64,000 nt of DNA from Castanea sativa (Eukaryota; Streptophyta; Magnoliopsida; Fagales; Fagaceae), in NCBI RefSeq assembly GCF_040712315.1, contig NC_134015.1:5169945-5233944 (forward strand), in the 5' to 3' direction. Numbering within the stretch: position 1 is the stretch's first letter; every line of letters begins with the position of its first letter. Positions 25,701 to 35,680 of this stretch are shown here, piece by piece. The translations under genes and the position numbers were made by a program. Below the pieces are notes generated by a model. The model did no database searches, had not been told where the DNA came from, and saw only the letters and a program-made list of their open reading frames with translations.

Positions 25701-26058
25701 TAAAAAAGGGTTGAAATAACTACACTTTGTTGTAGTGCAAACACTCTAAATCCTTTTCAAACCCAATCCCGAAGTCTATAAAACCTTAGTTCAATTCACA
25801 TTTTCTTCAAAAACCAACTTCAAATGGCTCCTAACATCACCACCACCACCACCACCACCACTATCACCACCAAACCCGTTAGCATGCCTAGCAATGCCTA
25901 TGTCACGTTTTTGGCTGGTAACGGGGACTATGTGAAAGGTGTGGTTGGCTTAGCCAAGGGCTTGAGAAAGGTCAAGACCAAGTACCCTCTAGTGGTTGCA
26001 ATTTTGCCTGATGTTCCTGAGGACCACCGTGAAATATTGGTTTCACAAGGGTGCATAG

Positions 26059-26994
26059 CAGTGGCGGAGCCAGGATTTCAACTCAGGGGGGCAAGATTAA
26101 ATGACACTTCGATACTCATTATTATGATCATGTTTCTTCATAAGCTCAATTAACTACATGTGTGTGTATATATTTCATATCATTAAAATAAAGAAAACAA
26201 AAATAATCAAATTATAGTAAATAAAAAAAAATCTAAATACATAATGTTGAAATTAAAATAAATTGAGAAAATAAATTAATGTAGGAGTGTTAAAAATATA
26301 ATAATATACCTATAAAGTTGTATTAATGTTTCAGTGCCTTGCATTCTTTAAAAAAAAAAAAAAATTGTAGAATTAAGCATATGTTTCTATATTTGTTTAA
26401 GTAGTTAAAATTAAGATTTATAGAAAGAGTATGAAACTGTGAAAAAATTAAAAGAAAATATAAGTCATGTCAAGGATACAATAAAAATTCACAACAATTT
26501 CACAACATTCCTCAACTTAGCACATCATTTCATACATGTGGGTCATTAGAAAAAAAATTAAATCATATATTGTGATTTAAATCCTGAATGGAAAGAACAC
26601 AAAATAGATTTTTTTAATGCTCTATACACAAAAAGAAGGTGATTTTAATTTTTTCATCATTGACCTTTTTTATGTCTATAAAATACCAGTTTGTAATTTG
26701 TAGTTTGTATTATATACTGTGACCTTGTAAGAAGCAAATAAATTCTATAAAAGTGAATTTAACTATTTAAATGGCCCACTAAGAAGAGACGAAAACTAGT
26801 ATAGTGATTGTTTTTTTCTCTTATAGTAACATGCTTTCTTATATGTATAGGGGCAATTTAGGCTTTCTAACGTCAAACTCTATTATTATACTATTATATA
26901 AGCTTCTCAAAAAAAAAAAAAAATTTATATACAAATTCTGGGGCAGGTCAGGGGGGCAGCTGCCCCCTCTCGCCCCCCCTTGGCTACGCCCCTG
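26059..26994. mobile_element. hAT-type element in exon 1 of GolS-3, 936 bp
   Basis: Ends CAGTGGCGGAGCCAGG and, inverted, CAGGGGCGTAGCCAAG, with the 8-bp duplication GTGCATAG at 26051-26058 and 26995-27002. Exons 1 of GolS-2 (7442-7449 GTGCATAG) and the coding frame give the empty site. Next to the ends are G or C runs (CAGGGGGGCAAG; GCTGCCCCCTCTCGCCCCCC) shared with 10679-11477 and 41340-42166. There is no transposase; movement would need an enzyme in trans. Confidence 0.95.
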
Positions 26995-27203
26995 GTGCAT
27001 AGTGAGGGAGATTGAACCTGTGTACCCTCCTGAGAACCAAACCCAATTTGCCATGGCCTACTATGTCATCAACTACTCCAAGCTACGTATTTGGGAGGTA
27101 TGTATGTCACCATTTATTGCATGTGTTACACGTAGCTTGCTTTCTGTGAGTTTGACAATAGAAAATTTTTTTTTTTTTTTGAAACTGTGTTTGTGGGCTT
27201 CTG

Positions 27204-27211
27204 ACACGTGT
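27204..27211. promoter_or_regulatory. G-box/ABRE-like site in intron 1 of GolS-3
   Basis: ACACGTGT, the same palindrome and context as in GolS-2 intron 1 (7656-7663), in a much shorter intron of 170 bp. Confidence 0.4.
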
Positions 27212-28339
27212 TATCTCAAAAATTCCTTCAAATGTTTAGCACTTAAATTCCAATACTTTGTGTGCAGTTTGTGGAGTACAGCAAGATGATTTACCTAGAC
27301 GGAGACATCCAAGTGTTTGAAAACATTGACCACCTCTTTGACTTACCAGACAACCACTTCTATGCTGTTATGGACTGCTTTTGTGAGAAAACATGGAGCG
27401 ACACCCCACAACACAAGATTGCCTATTGCCAGCAGTGCCCTGACAAAGTCCAATGGCCTGCTGAGCTTGGCGCCAAGCCTCCCCTATACTTCAATGCTGG
27501 CTTCTTTGTGTATGAGCCTAATCTATCCACATACCATGATCTCCTTGAGACCCTTCAAGTTACCTCTCCTACCACTTTTGCTGAGCAGGTAAATCTTAGT
27601 ACTAGTTGTGGTTGAAAAACTACCATGTATTTCATGCAATTCACATTAATTGCAGGATGCATCACATTAATTGCTTGTTTAAACATTACCCATTTCGGAG
27701 GTCATGTGGCTTGATTTGATACATATGAAGCTACTTTCTAGACATTGGTTGTGGATGTGCTTCACTAGCTTTGAAGCACATAAATCTATGACTTTTATTC
27801 ATTTTTTTATGGTGAATATTAGTAAATTATAGTATCTTACCAAAGGAATTTTAATTTTTTCAGGACTTTTTGAATATGTTCTTCAATGATATTTACAAGC
27901 CAATCTCCCCAGTTTATAATCTTGTACTTGCCATGTTATGGCGCCACCCTGAGAACATTGAGTTTGACAAGGTCAAAGTTGTTCACTACTGTGCTGCTGT
28001 GAGTATCCATTTTGTTTATAGTAACAATCACAAATTTTAAAAATAAATTTCAAACTTTCTTTTCTTGATATGTAATACTAATGAAGCATGTTTTTGATTG
28101 GTTTATAGGGCTCTAAGCCATGGAGGTACACTGGTGAGGAAGAGAACATGGACAGGGAAGACATCAAGTTGCTAGTGAAGAAATGGTGGGACATATATAA
28201 TGATGAGTCATTGGACTACAAGAACACAATGGCTTCTGTAGAGGCTAAAGCTGGTGTTGAGAAAAATGGCTTGAAACGATTCTTGACAGCAGTTTCAGAG
28301 GCTGTTGGTCACTACATTAATGCCCCATCTGCTGCTTAG

Positions 28340-29246
28340 TGCTTGTTATAAGTTCAATGGAAACGAAGCTTGTGTAGATTAGAAGTAATTGGTACAGTGT
28401 TGGTTTTTATTTGTATGGTTTGGAATGGTCTTCTGTTTTAAGGTGAAGACTTTCCTATCACATATGTTATTACCAGTTTCAAGTCTTCTGTTTTAAGTCG
28501 AAGACTCACTCCTATTATTATGTCAGGAGTTTCAGGACCGTTGGTCTAGCTTTTGCTTTATTTCTTTGTTCATATATTCAATTTATAAGAACAAATATGT
28601 TGATGTATATAAATTGTTAATTCTTTCTCTCTCTCTCTCTCTCTCTTTGTTAAATATTTTTTTTATGAGATCTTTGTTAATTGTTATGTCAACAAATGTC
28701 CAACCTTCTCAAATTGCAACCATTTTAATGCACGTTATGGTCAGTTTTAGTCCAATTTTTCCAAACATTATCTAATTAACTTTTTGGTAAAAAGTCTAAA
28801 ACATTATCCATAACATTTTAGTGGAATCTAAAACATTATCCAAAGTTCATAGTGAAATGGTCAGTTTTAGTCCGTAGTCATAAAACATGATCATGTCCAA
28901 TATGGTAAAATACCTATTTGCTCCTTAATATTTATGCTTTGTGTTAATTTTGACTTTAACTTTTCAAATATGTCAATTTTGTCATAACATTTTGGTATTA
29001 TATGAAAATGATTCATACATTTAAATAATTGATGAAAAATGCTAACGTGATTAATGATTTAGATAAACTGATAATAATTCAAGGTCAAGCACTTGAGGCT
29101 CTACATGGGGTCAAAAATCGATCAAAATCCCTAATATTACTCACTCAGATTCACTCACCCGCTCTTAATCAAGATAGTACATAGCCACCTGTTCCATCAT
29201 AGGAAAAGGTTTAGATGAAGGTCGGGAAGGCGGTCAAGATAGCAAG
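28340..29246. other. GolS-3 3' flank and start of spacer 3
   Basis: Closest to the GolS-1 flank near the stop codon (shared GCTTGTGTAG and TGGTTTTTATTT). CT tract at 28625-28647. The region around 29040-29065 and 29205 keeps the uninterrupted sites into which the foldback and hAT elements of spacer 2 went. Confidence 0.6.
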
Positions 29247-29480
29247 GTGAGGATGGTGCGCAGTATTGGTCAAGTCATGAAGGCTCAAGTTTCAGATCCT
29301 CCAAAGAAGTGGGAGGACATGAATACTATTGAGAAGTCAATAGAGTTGTACATGGGTGAGAAGGATCTGCTATTTTGGCTCAACGTTTTTGCATATGCTT
29401 CTATCTTCATCGTTAATTTGTTATTAATTGATGTTGGACGCTCATCTTTTGGACAAAATTTAAGTACAGTACTTAAACAT
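29247..29480 (+). pseudogene. Gene fragment: small single-pass membrane protein, identity uncertain
   Basis: The frame reads QVMKAQVSDPPKKWEDMNTI, then EKSIELYMGEKDLLFWLNVF, then AYASIFIVNLLLIDVG. The composition is clearly protein-like: a charged head, then a hydrophobic helix. It recalls a small plastid membrane protein found in land plants, but I cannot name it with confidence. A splice-acceptor-like GCGCAG lies at 29259-29264 and the frame decays after about 29440, so it is probably one or two exons of a captured or broken gene. A second, worse copy is at 12311-12420. Confidence 0.4.
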
Positions 29481-29591
29481 TATTTCTTATGCTCCCTTTT
29501 TAAAATTCAATCGTATGGTTACTTAACTAAAAACACACTTCCATTCCTTGAGAAAAAAACTATATGGCTGAATTTTAAAAATGAAACCTAA

Positions 29592-30601
29592 GTAATGACA
29601 CCTAAAGTGTTGTACCTATGCTTTGTTCTCCTCCTTTATATCCTACTTCCATATTCAAAGATTGATTGAATTTGAAACCAAAATTCAAGATCAAAGTAGA
29701 GAGTTTTTTTCTTGTTTTGTTCTCTCTTGACAAATTTGAGGAGGAGCTCTGAAATGATTGTGAATGAGTGCTAAAACTGATTTAGCAATTGCTCTTCATT
29801 TGAGAGTTCATAAAGGAATGTAATGGAATGAGAGATCATAAAAGAATGGAATGAAATCAAACGAATTCAACGGAAATGAATTGAATGAAATTAAGTAATC
29901 CTATTTGGATGTTTTAAAATAAAGAAATAGAAGATAGTAACATTTTTTGAAGTAACATAAAAGGAAATGAATAATGCTATTTTATGATAATATTACTATT
30001 AGATGAATATATAGGGAAATTTTGGGAGTTTTAACAAAAATTTCAATAAATCTAATTTCATTTAATCCAATTTCTTCAAATTTTTGGGAAAATAAAAAAT
30101 TTGAAGTTTTGAGGAAATAGAGAAGAATTGACATTTCCTCCTAGTCATTTCATTCCCTCCTGCTTAAACTTTTAAATGAGATAATGAACTTTTCATTCCC
30201 TCCATTAAGACTCTTAAACAAGGGAAGTGAATAAATATTCTAATTTTTTTTTCATTCATTTCCATTCCATTATTTTCCCTCATTTTAAATGAACAGTTAG
30301 AGATTTTAATCCCAAATAGAGGCTCACATACTTGCATGTGAATTGTTTCAATTTTCTTTTTCTTTTTTCAGTGTATTGCTAATGTGGTAGTACATATGTC
30401 AGTCTACATAATAGAAAATAATGTTTTATTTAAACCATTAGTCACGTCAACATTTTTCATCAACTAATTAACAACAATGACTATTTTGACACAATACCAA
30501 AAAGTTATAAAAAAAAAATTAACATATTTAAAAGGCTTGAGACCAAATCAACAAACATACTTCAAAATAAAAAAAAATCAACAAACATCATAAAAATTAA
30601 A
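29592..30601. other. Spacer 3, no gene seen
   Basis: Aligns with 12710-13400 and 14900-15290 of spacer 2. It lacks the solo LTR and the MITE found there. GGAATGGAATG-like purine blocks near 29810-29860. Confidence 0.55.
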
Positions 30602-31382
30602 GCTGCGTTTGGTTGGGTGTAAAATATTTTCCGGGTGTAAAATAATTTCAGTTGAAAATATTTTCGAGAAAAGAAAATATTTTTAGGTGTTTGGTAGCAT
30701 TTTAAAAAATACTTTGGAAAATATTTTCAGGTGTTTGGTTGTGATGTTGAAAATATTATAGAAAATACATTTTCTACTTATTGCTCACATTTTCTCAACT
30801 TCCAAACAAATATCATTTCTCAATACAGAACAACAAAACCCAAAAAAAAAAAAAAACTCATCATCAAATTTTCTCAATACAGAAGAACAAAACTCAAATC
30901 CGGTCAGAGAAGAACGAAGACAGAGAGAGAGAGAGAGAGGCGACTGGGTTCGACGTTGAGGCGAGATCGTGCGGCGGAGGCAAAGGCGAGCACAATCAGA
31001 CCGGGTTCATCAGAGATTGTGCGGCGATGGCGATGGCGAGATCGCGCCAGCGTGGCGATGGCGAAGACAAAATTGCGCGGCGATGGCAATGGCGAAGGCG
31101 CGATCTCGCCGGCGTGGGTTGGGGCGCGATCTCGCTCTCTCTACTCTCTCTTTGTGCTCTCTCTCTCTCTCTCTCTCTCTTCGTGCTCTGTCTCTCTGGA
31201 TTTTCTGGAAAATTTCTATTTGAAGATAAAATAGAGATGGAAAATGTTTTACGGGTGGGGAGGGAGTATTTTACGGTCAATGTTACTGATTTTCTGTTTG
31301 ACCAAGATTTCAGTTGTTGCCAAACACCCATAAACGCGTAAAACATTTTCTAAAAGTTATTTTCTGTAAAACCAAACGCAGC
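30602..31382. mobile_element. Terminal-inverted-repeat element with GC-rich centre, 781 bp
   Basis: The left end GCTGCGTTTGGTTGGGTG and inverted right end GCTGCGTTTGGTTTTACAG match for 14 bases, and AAAATATTTTC-type subterminal repeats occur on both sides. Spacer 2 lacks it (AATTAAGGACC at about 15278-15288). The centre (30935-31150) is strongly GC-rich with GGCGATGGCGA repeats, flanked by GA and CT runs. Overlapping frames on both strands there arise from the repeats. No target duplication could be fixed. Confidence 0.65.
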
Positions 31383-33460
31383 CTATGGAACAAATAAGTA
31401 ATTTGCCATATTCAATATTATCATGTATCATAATATTAATTTATTGCATGACCCCAAAAAAGTTCTTATTTTAATAGGTAGGTCGTCCTTTTGGACCAAC
31501 TAACAAAACCAGAAAAGTGAACTCTTTTTGCCAAATGGCAAGGTTACACGTGGCCCCCACTAGGAAAAAGAATTATTAATCTAACAGACGCCTATAATTA
31601 TGCCACACGGATACATATTTTCTCCGTGGAAGAAGTAGGGTCGCTTATTGTTTTACTGTTTTGCCATTTTAGCTTAGTACACAAGTTAGCTTTGTTTTAC
31701 AAGAAAAACATTGACATGAGAGACATCTACGGGAGTGCCACGTGTTGAAAGAATGGGTCTAGGTGCCTCAATTTCATGGGAGATTCATGTGTAGTAATTA
31801 GAGGCTGTTGTTGTGGTTCTTGCTAACATGGTAGGCCATGGTCGGCTATGGTCGTTAAGCTGTAAATACATTTTCTAATATGGGGTTTACATTTTTGTTA
31901 ATGAAAGAAATCTAAGGAAGCTTCATAACAGTGAATTTCTATTTTTTATTTCATTATTTGTATCCATTAAAGTCACACCCATGTGTAGAAGAGAAGACAA
32001 TTGGGATCTTGGGAATTGTTACATGTTTGTTTAGATGAGTTGTTTTTTATTTTTATTTTTTATTTTACACTACGAAGTCAAAAATACCTTGTATTATACT
32101 AGTAATCTTAGTTTTAAGAATTGGGTATGAATGTGGCCTTCAAAAAAAATTTTGGGTATGAGTGATTATCATGAATTTTAATGAAAAATAAATGATTATG
32201 ATAAAATTCCTCAACTCTTAAACAATGAGTTAGAATAGATGAAATTGAGATACTTGTATGAAAAATTTGAATTCATTTTCAAAAAGAATCTTAAGCATTC
32301 ACAATTTTCATTGTTTCTATCACTTCATATTAATGGTTAAGACCTAAATTGTATAACTAAGCTCGTAATTAATGAAATTGAAATAAACATAAGATTTTTT
32401 CACTAGGGTTGACTATTGGAAAATTGTTACTTGACTTTTGAAATTAGTGAAGGGTTCTTGAAATATTTAGTTTATTAGAAATTATACTAGCAAATAGTTA
32501 TAAATTAATGTTAAAAAAAAAAGTGAGCAAGTGAAAGATGAATCGTCGATGGTGATCCTAGATCAATGTAATTTCAAGGGCAAACAAATATGAAGAACTC
32601 AAATGGGTGCTTAACTAATTGGTCAAATACTATCTATGTTGGATGACTCACTTCTCTACTTGAACTATGTTCGTTAACATGTCCCTAAGGACTACCTTGT
32701 AAGGTTTTTATTTTTTAGGTGCTCGATTATAAAAAATTAAAAAAAAAAAATGTAGAATCATGGGAGTGAGTCACTTTCCACTATAATGAGTTAAATACCC
32801 CTAGTTGAGGACTATAAGGAAATGGTGAAAGGAACCCCCATTACAGAGTAAAAATAAGTCTTCAAAAGAAATTTTCATTGCTTATGGACTCAAACCTAGT
32901 ATTTTCTTCAAGAAAAGCAAATATGAGATAAATTATCCAGTCTTTTACTAAGATTTCAAATTGCTCTCACAAAGAACATTATGTCTCATGATCTAGAAAA
33001 ATTTTCTAAGATAGATATTGAAACCCTCCGTCGATGGGTGGCTAAGATAAAAGAGAATTCAAATTTCCTAAAATTCTTCATTAGGGAACAACTTTAAGAT
33101 GAGTTTGCTACTTTCTTTCATAACAAAGCTAGAAATAGCAATGAGATAAGTGAATTATTTTATATCTATCGCTTGAGGGAAATAGAAACCATAAATTATC
33201 ATCATTTGGCTTGAGCACAAATCTAATGAATAATTCAACCTCCCTTGGCTCTTTCACCATTTGGGCTCCCTTTCCTCCCTATATTATGCTCCTCCATCAA
33301 AGGCCTATCGTGCTTGCAATGCTTTTGACAAATCTTAAATATAAGTGTTTATTTGTGAGGTTCCATATGCTCAAATGTAATTGCTTGGCTTGACTTAGCT
33401 AACACTTTTCAAAGAAGTGTTGAAAGACTAGCTATGCTCTATGATAGTAAATGTTGGAAT
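31383..33460. other. Spacer 3, gene-upstream homologue
   Basis: Collinear with 15290-17350. It contains ABRE-like ACACGTGGC (31546-31554) and CCACGTGT (31738-31745). No coding sequence recognised. Confidence 0.6.
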
Positions 33461-33650
33461 TTTTTTTTTTTTAAATTATTTTCTTAAGAAGAGGTATGTA
33501 GTTTTAACATATGACATGTACTCTGTGTTAATTACTCTTTATCAGCCGGCCAAAACACTAATTAGTTTTTTGTATAGGCTGGGTTCGAATCTTAGATATC
33601 TTATTCGACAACAACAAAAATTTACCAATTAAGCTAATTGGAACTCACTA
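33461..33650 (-). mobile_element. tRNA-derived SINE in spacer 3
   Basis: Minus strand: GAGTTCCAATTAGCTTAATT (A box), GATTCGAACCC (B box, better than in spacer 2), CTATACAAAAAACTAATTAG. Orthologous in position to 17348-17538. Confidence 0.6.
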
Positions 33651-34312
33651 AATGACTATAGCATATCCATAAAATGATCAAGTTTAGCTGATGAGAATGT
33701 TAAGAAATAAATGAAAATACATATAAAGATAAAATTCGAATGAGGGAATTTGCTTGAAGATATGGGTGTCACTTATTGATGAAAAATGAGGAGAGTCACT
33801 TGAGATTGTTTGGTCTTGATAAGAAAAAGTGAATTTGATTAAAAAAAAATTTTGAGATAGTTTCAACTTAAAAAAAAAAAAAAAAGGAATTTGATTCAAA
33901 TTGGGGAAGCAAAATAAGAGCAAAGGAAGACAAAAAAATAACACTAATAGTAATGAAAATAGATATATCAATTAAGGAAGTACTAAAAAATATGACTTTA
34001 AATAAAATAAAGTGAAAGAAAAAAAATTCAGGTAGTTAACTCAAACTAATTTTTTTTTAGAAGAGCTCAAACTAATTTAAAACTTCTCATAAAAAAAAAA
34101 TAATTTAAAACTTAGAGAGAACTAAAATAAGAAGAAGAAACCTAAACCTTTTATTTTTTATTTTTGAGAAGAAAGAAACATGAAGCTTATTACAAAATGA
34201 TCTCATTTAATATGAAACCTTATCATAAATAAAATTTAAGTTTTTTAACTTAAAAATCACTGCATTGCTTTTGTATTGCAATTTATTTTTGTCACAAATT
34301 ATGTATATATGT

Positions 34313-34611
34313 TGTGGAGGAACAAATTTCTCCTTTAGAAGGTCTTGTCCTCTTCGAAAATGGCGTTGAGCCTATTTCCTCAAGGTTTTGCTCAATCCCA
34401 CATTAAAGAGATGCCTCACACCTATGCCTTATAAGCCTGAACCTAAGACATGAGTGTACCACTACTACACATGTCTTAAGTTCAGGCTTATAAGGCATGG
34501 GTGTGAGGCGTCTTTCCCTGATGTGAGATTGAGCAAAACCTTGAGGAAATAAGTTCAACGTCATTTCTGAAGAGGACAATACCTTCTAAAGGAGAGATTC
34601 GTTCCTCCACA
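34313..34611. mobile_element. Long-palindrome foldback element, 299 bp, 5-bp duplication TATGT
   Basis: TGTGGAGGAACAAATTTCTC pairs with the right end (GAGATTCGTTCCTCCACA), and CTCAAGGTTTTGCTCAATC pairs with its complement near 34525-34550. TATGT flanks it at 34308-34312 and 34612-34616. Empty sites are seen in both other spacers (CACTATGTAATC-type text at 6430 and CATATGTAATCTCTGATT at 18140). It shares TTTTGCTCAATCCCACAT and TATAAGCCTGA with 10271-10529. Confidence 0.85.
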
Positions 34612-34774
34612 TATGTAATCTTTGATTTCACCAAATAAATTAACTATTGGGTGCGAAAACCCCTGAAATTTATGAAATAGCTAGAAAGAAATAGACCACG
34701 ATATGCATTTTTGTAATTATTTAAAAAATGATCAATTAGTGTTTTTTTTTTTTTTTTGTGTTAAAATTAGTGTC
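34612..34774. other. Last homology to the GolS upstream region; array end
   Basis: Matches 6435-6560 and 18140-18330 up to about 34740 (GATCAATTAGTGTT then a T-run). After that the promoter blocks seen before GolS-2 and GolS-3 (CACCGTCCAATTCATGAGGC) are absent, and no GolS exon follows. Confidence 0.6.
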
Positions 34775-35054
34775 TGTTTAGTAATGTTGTTTAAATAATG
34801 GCTTTTATTATTTAAACAACACAACACGTATTTTTACAATACTTTTTCGAGTAATTCTTAGGTACTCCCGGAGCATGAAAAATGGTGCTCCCTCCTCTCA
34901 CATTCATGATGGGGTCCGCTCATTAAATTCATAGTGGAGTCCACCATGAATGTGAGAGGAGGGAACACTATTTTACTATACTCCGAGACTACTTAAGAAA
35001 TTTCTTACTTTTTCACCCACATGTATTTCCACAATACTTAAACAACATTACTAA
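34775..35054. mobile_element. Nested inverted-repeat elements
   Basis: The outer pair TTTAGTAATGTTGTTTAAAT (about 34777-34796) matches its inverse near 35034-35052. An inner pair, 34852-34917 with 34936-35004, carries CCCTCCTCTCACATTCATG and its complement around a short loop. The structure is one MITE inside another; both are non-coding. Target duplications were not resolved. Confidence 0.65.
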
Positions 35055-35094
35055 TTGTGAGGACATCTAATTCAACCTTGACTTGTAACTCTTT

Positions 35095-35680
35095 GTAATT
35101 GTGGGTTTAGATGCTTGGGAGCCGAATTGTGAAGCCCAAAAGTGATTTGGTAAAGCCATTTCGCAATCCAACGATCTCTTCATGGTCCTACAAACTTTGA
35201 TTTCATCCCTTTACTTTTAATAGTCTGAATGACTTCATTAAATTGATCTACTCAAATAAATGAAACATCTTCAAACCACCAAGCATCAAGTTTGTCTTCA
35301 AGCTTTGAGTTCACAGCATAATTTGCTAAAAAATTCAAGCCTTGTACAGAATCATCACCAAAACTAAGTTCATTTGGATTTATGCAGGCCCTCTAGGCAA
35401 TTACTTTTGAGCATCCTTCCTTGAGTTGTAACTTTGTAAAATTTAAGTTTGTCTTCAAGTTTTGAGGTCACAGCATTATTTGCTAGGAAATTCAAGTGTA
35501 CATAATTTTCACCAAAACTTAGTTCTTTTGGATTTATGCAAGCCTTCCAGGCAATTGCTTTTGAGCAAGGCCTTAGCTTTGGACCTTAGATTTACTTGTT
35601 CAAGATTGTCACTCATTTCCGAGCAATGAGCACCACAACATAATGGAGTAGCATTGGAGTTAAATCAACCTTCCATCTGT
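35095..35680 (-). pseudogene. NPH3/BTB-family gene fragment, broken
   Basis: On the minus strand, in pieces of different frames: EMSDNLEQVNLRSKAKA, then WKACINPKELSFGE, LNFLANNAVTSKLEDKL, then a second WRACINPNELSFGDDS, LNFLANYAVNSKLEDKL, then DAWWFEDVSF and DQFNEVIQTIKSKGMKSKF. WWFEDxSxxxxDxFxxVIxxIKxKGM is the start of the NPH3 domain of plant BTB/POZ phototropism and auxin-transport adaptor proteins. Stops and frameshifts (a TGA after DVSFI, others between blocks) make it a pseudogene. The tandem copy of the CINP...LEDKL segment is unusual. Confidence 0.6.

Larger units (their letters stand above)
18838..25737 (-). mobile_element. CACTA (CMC/EnSpm) DNA transposon, 6,900 bp, in the GolS-3 leader
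   Basis: Terminal inverted repeats CACTACAACAAATTAGAC and (inverted right end) CACTACAACAAAGTGTAG. The 3-bp duplication CAA is at 18835-18837 and 25738-25740. GolS-2 has the empty site GCCAAACACTCT (7142-7153). Subterminal motif TCAAGGGT occurs in both orientations near both ends (18861, 18929, 19076; 25504, 25533), as expected for transposase-binding repeats. It codes on the minus strand for a PF03004-type protein, but I find no DDE transposase ORF (TNP2/Transposase_21), so the copy is probably not autonomous. A run of CAAAAATTTAATT-type AT-rich DNA fills the rest. Confidence 0.93.
25824..28339 (+). pseudogene. GolS: Galactinol synthase copy 3 (GolS-3), exon 1 split by a hAT element
   Basis: Exon 1 in two pieces, 25824-26058 and 27003-27097; exon 2 27268-27588; exon 3 27864-27998; exon 4 28109-28339, with standard splice sites. 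The ATG begins MAPNITTTTTTTT, four Thr codons longer than copy 2. DGD is in exon 2, HYCAAGSKPW spans exons 3-4, and the end is APSAA. Without the insertion the gene would code for 338 residues with no stop, so the hAT element is the only lesion. Reading through it gives a 109-residue product ending 33 codons into the element. The element starts with CA, so it is not a GT/AG intron, and splicing at the GT and AG inside the duplicated GTGCATAG would leave a frameshift. Minor substitutions: KIAYC for KIGYC, GAKPP for GPKPP. Probably silent or truncated in this haplotype. Confidence 0.95.

Noticed and set aside
26051..27002. The exon 1 insertion of GolS-3 read as an intron
   Set aside because: Exact removal would need borders CA...TG on the element; using the GT and AG of the duplicated octamer removes 952 bases, which shifts the frame. 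Ends and duplication fit a hAT transposon.
30731..31346. Several overlapping open frames of 60-186 codons on both strands
   Set aside because: They come from GA/CT runs and GGCGATGGCGA repeats inside a transposon; frames are open on both strands at once and show no family motif.
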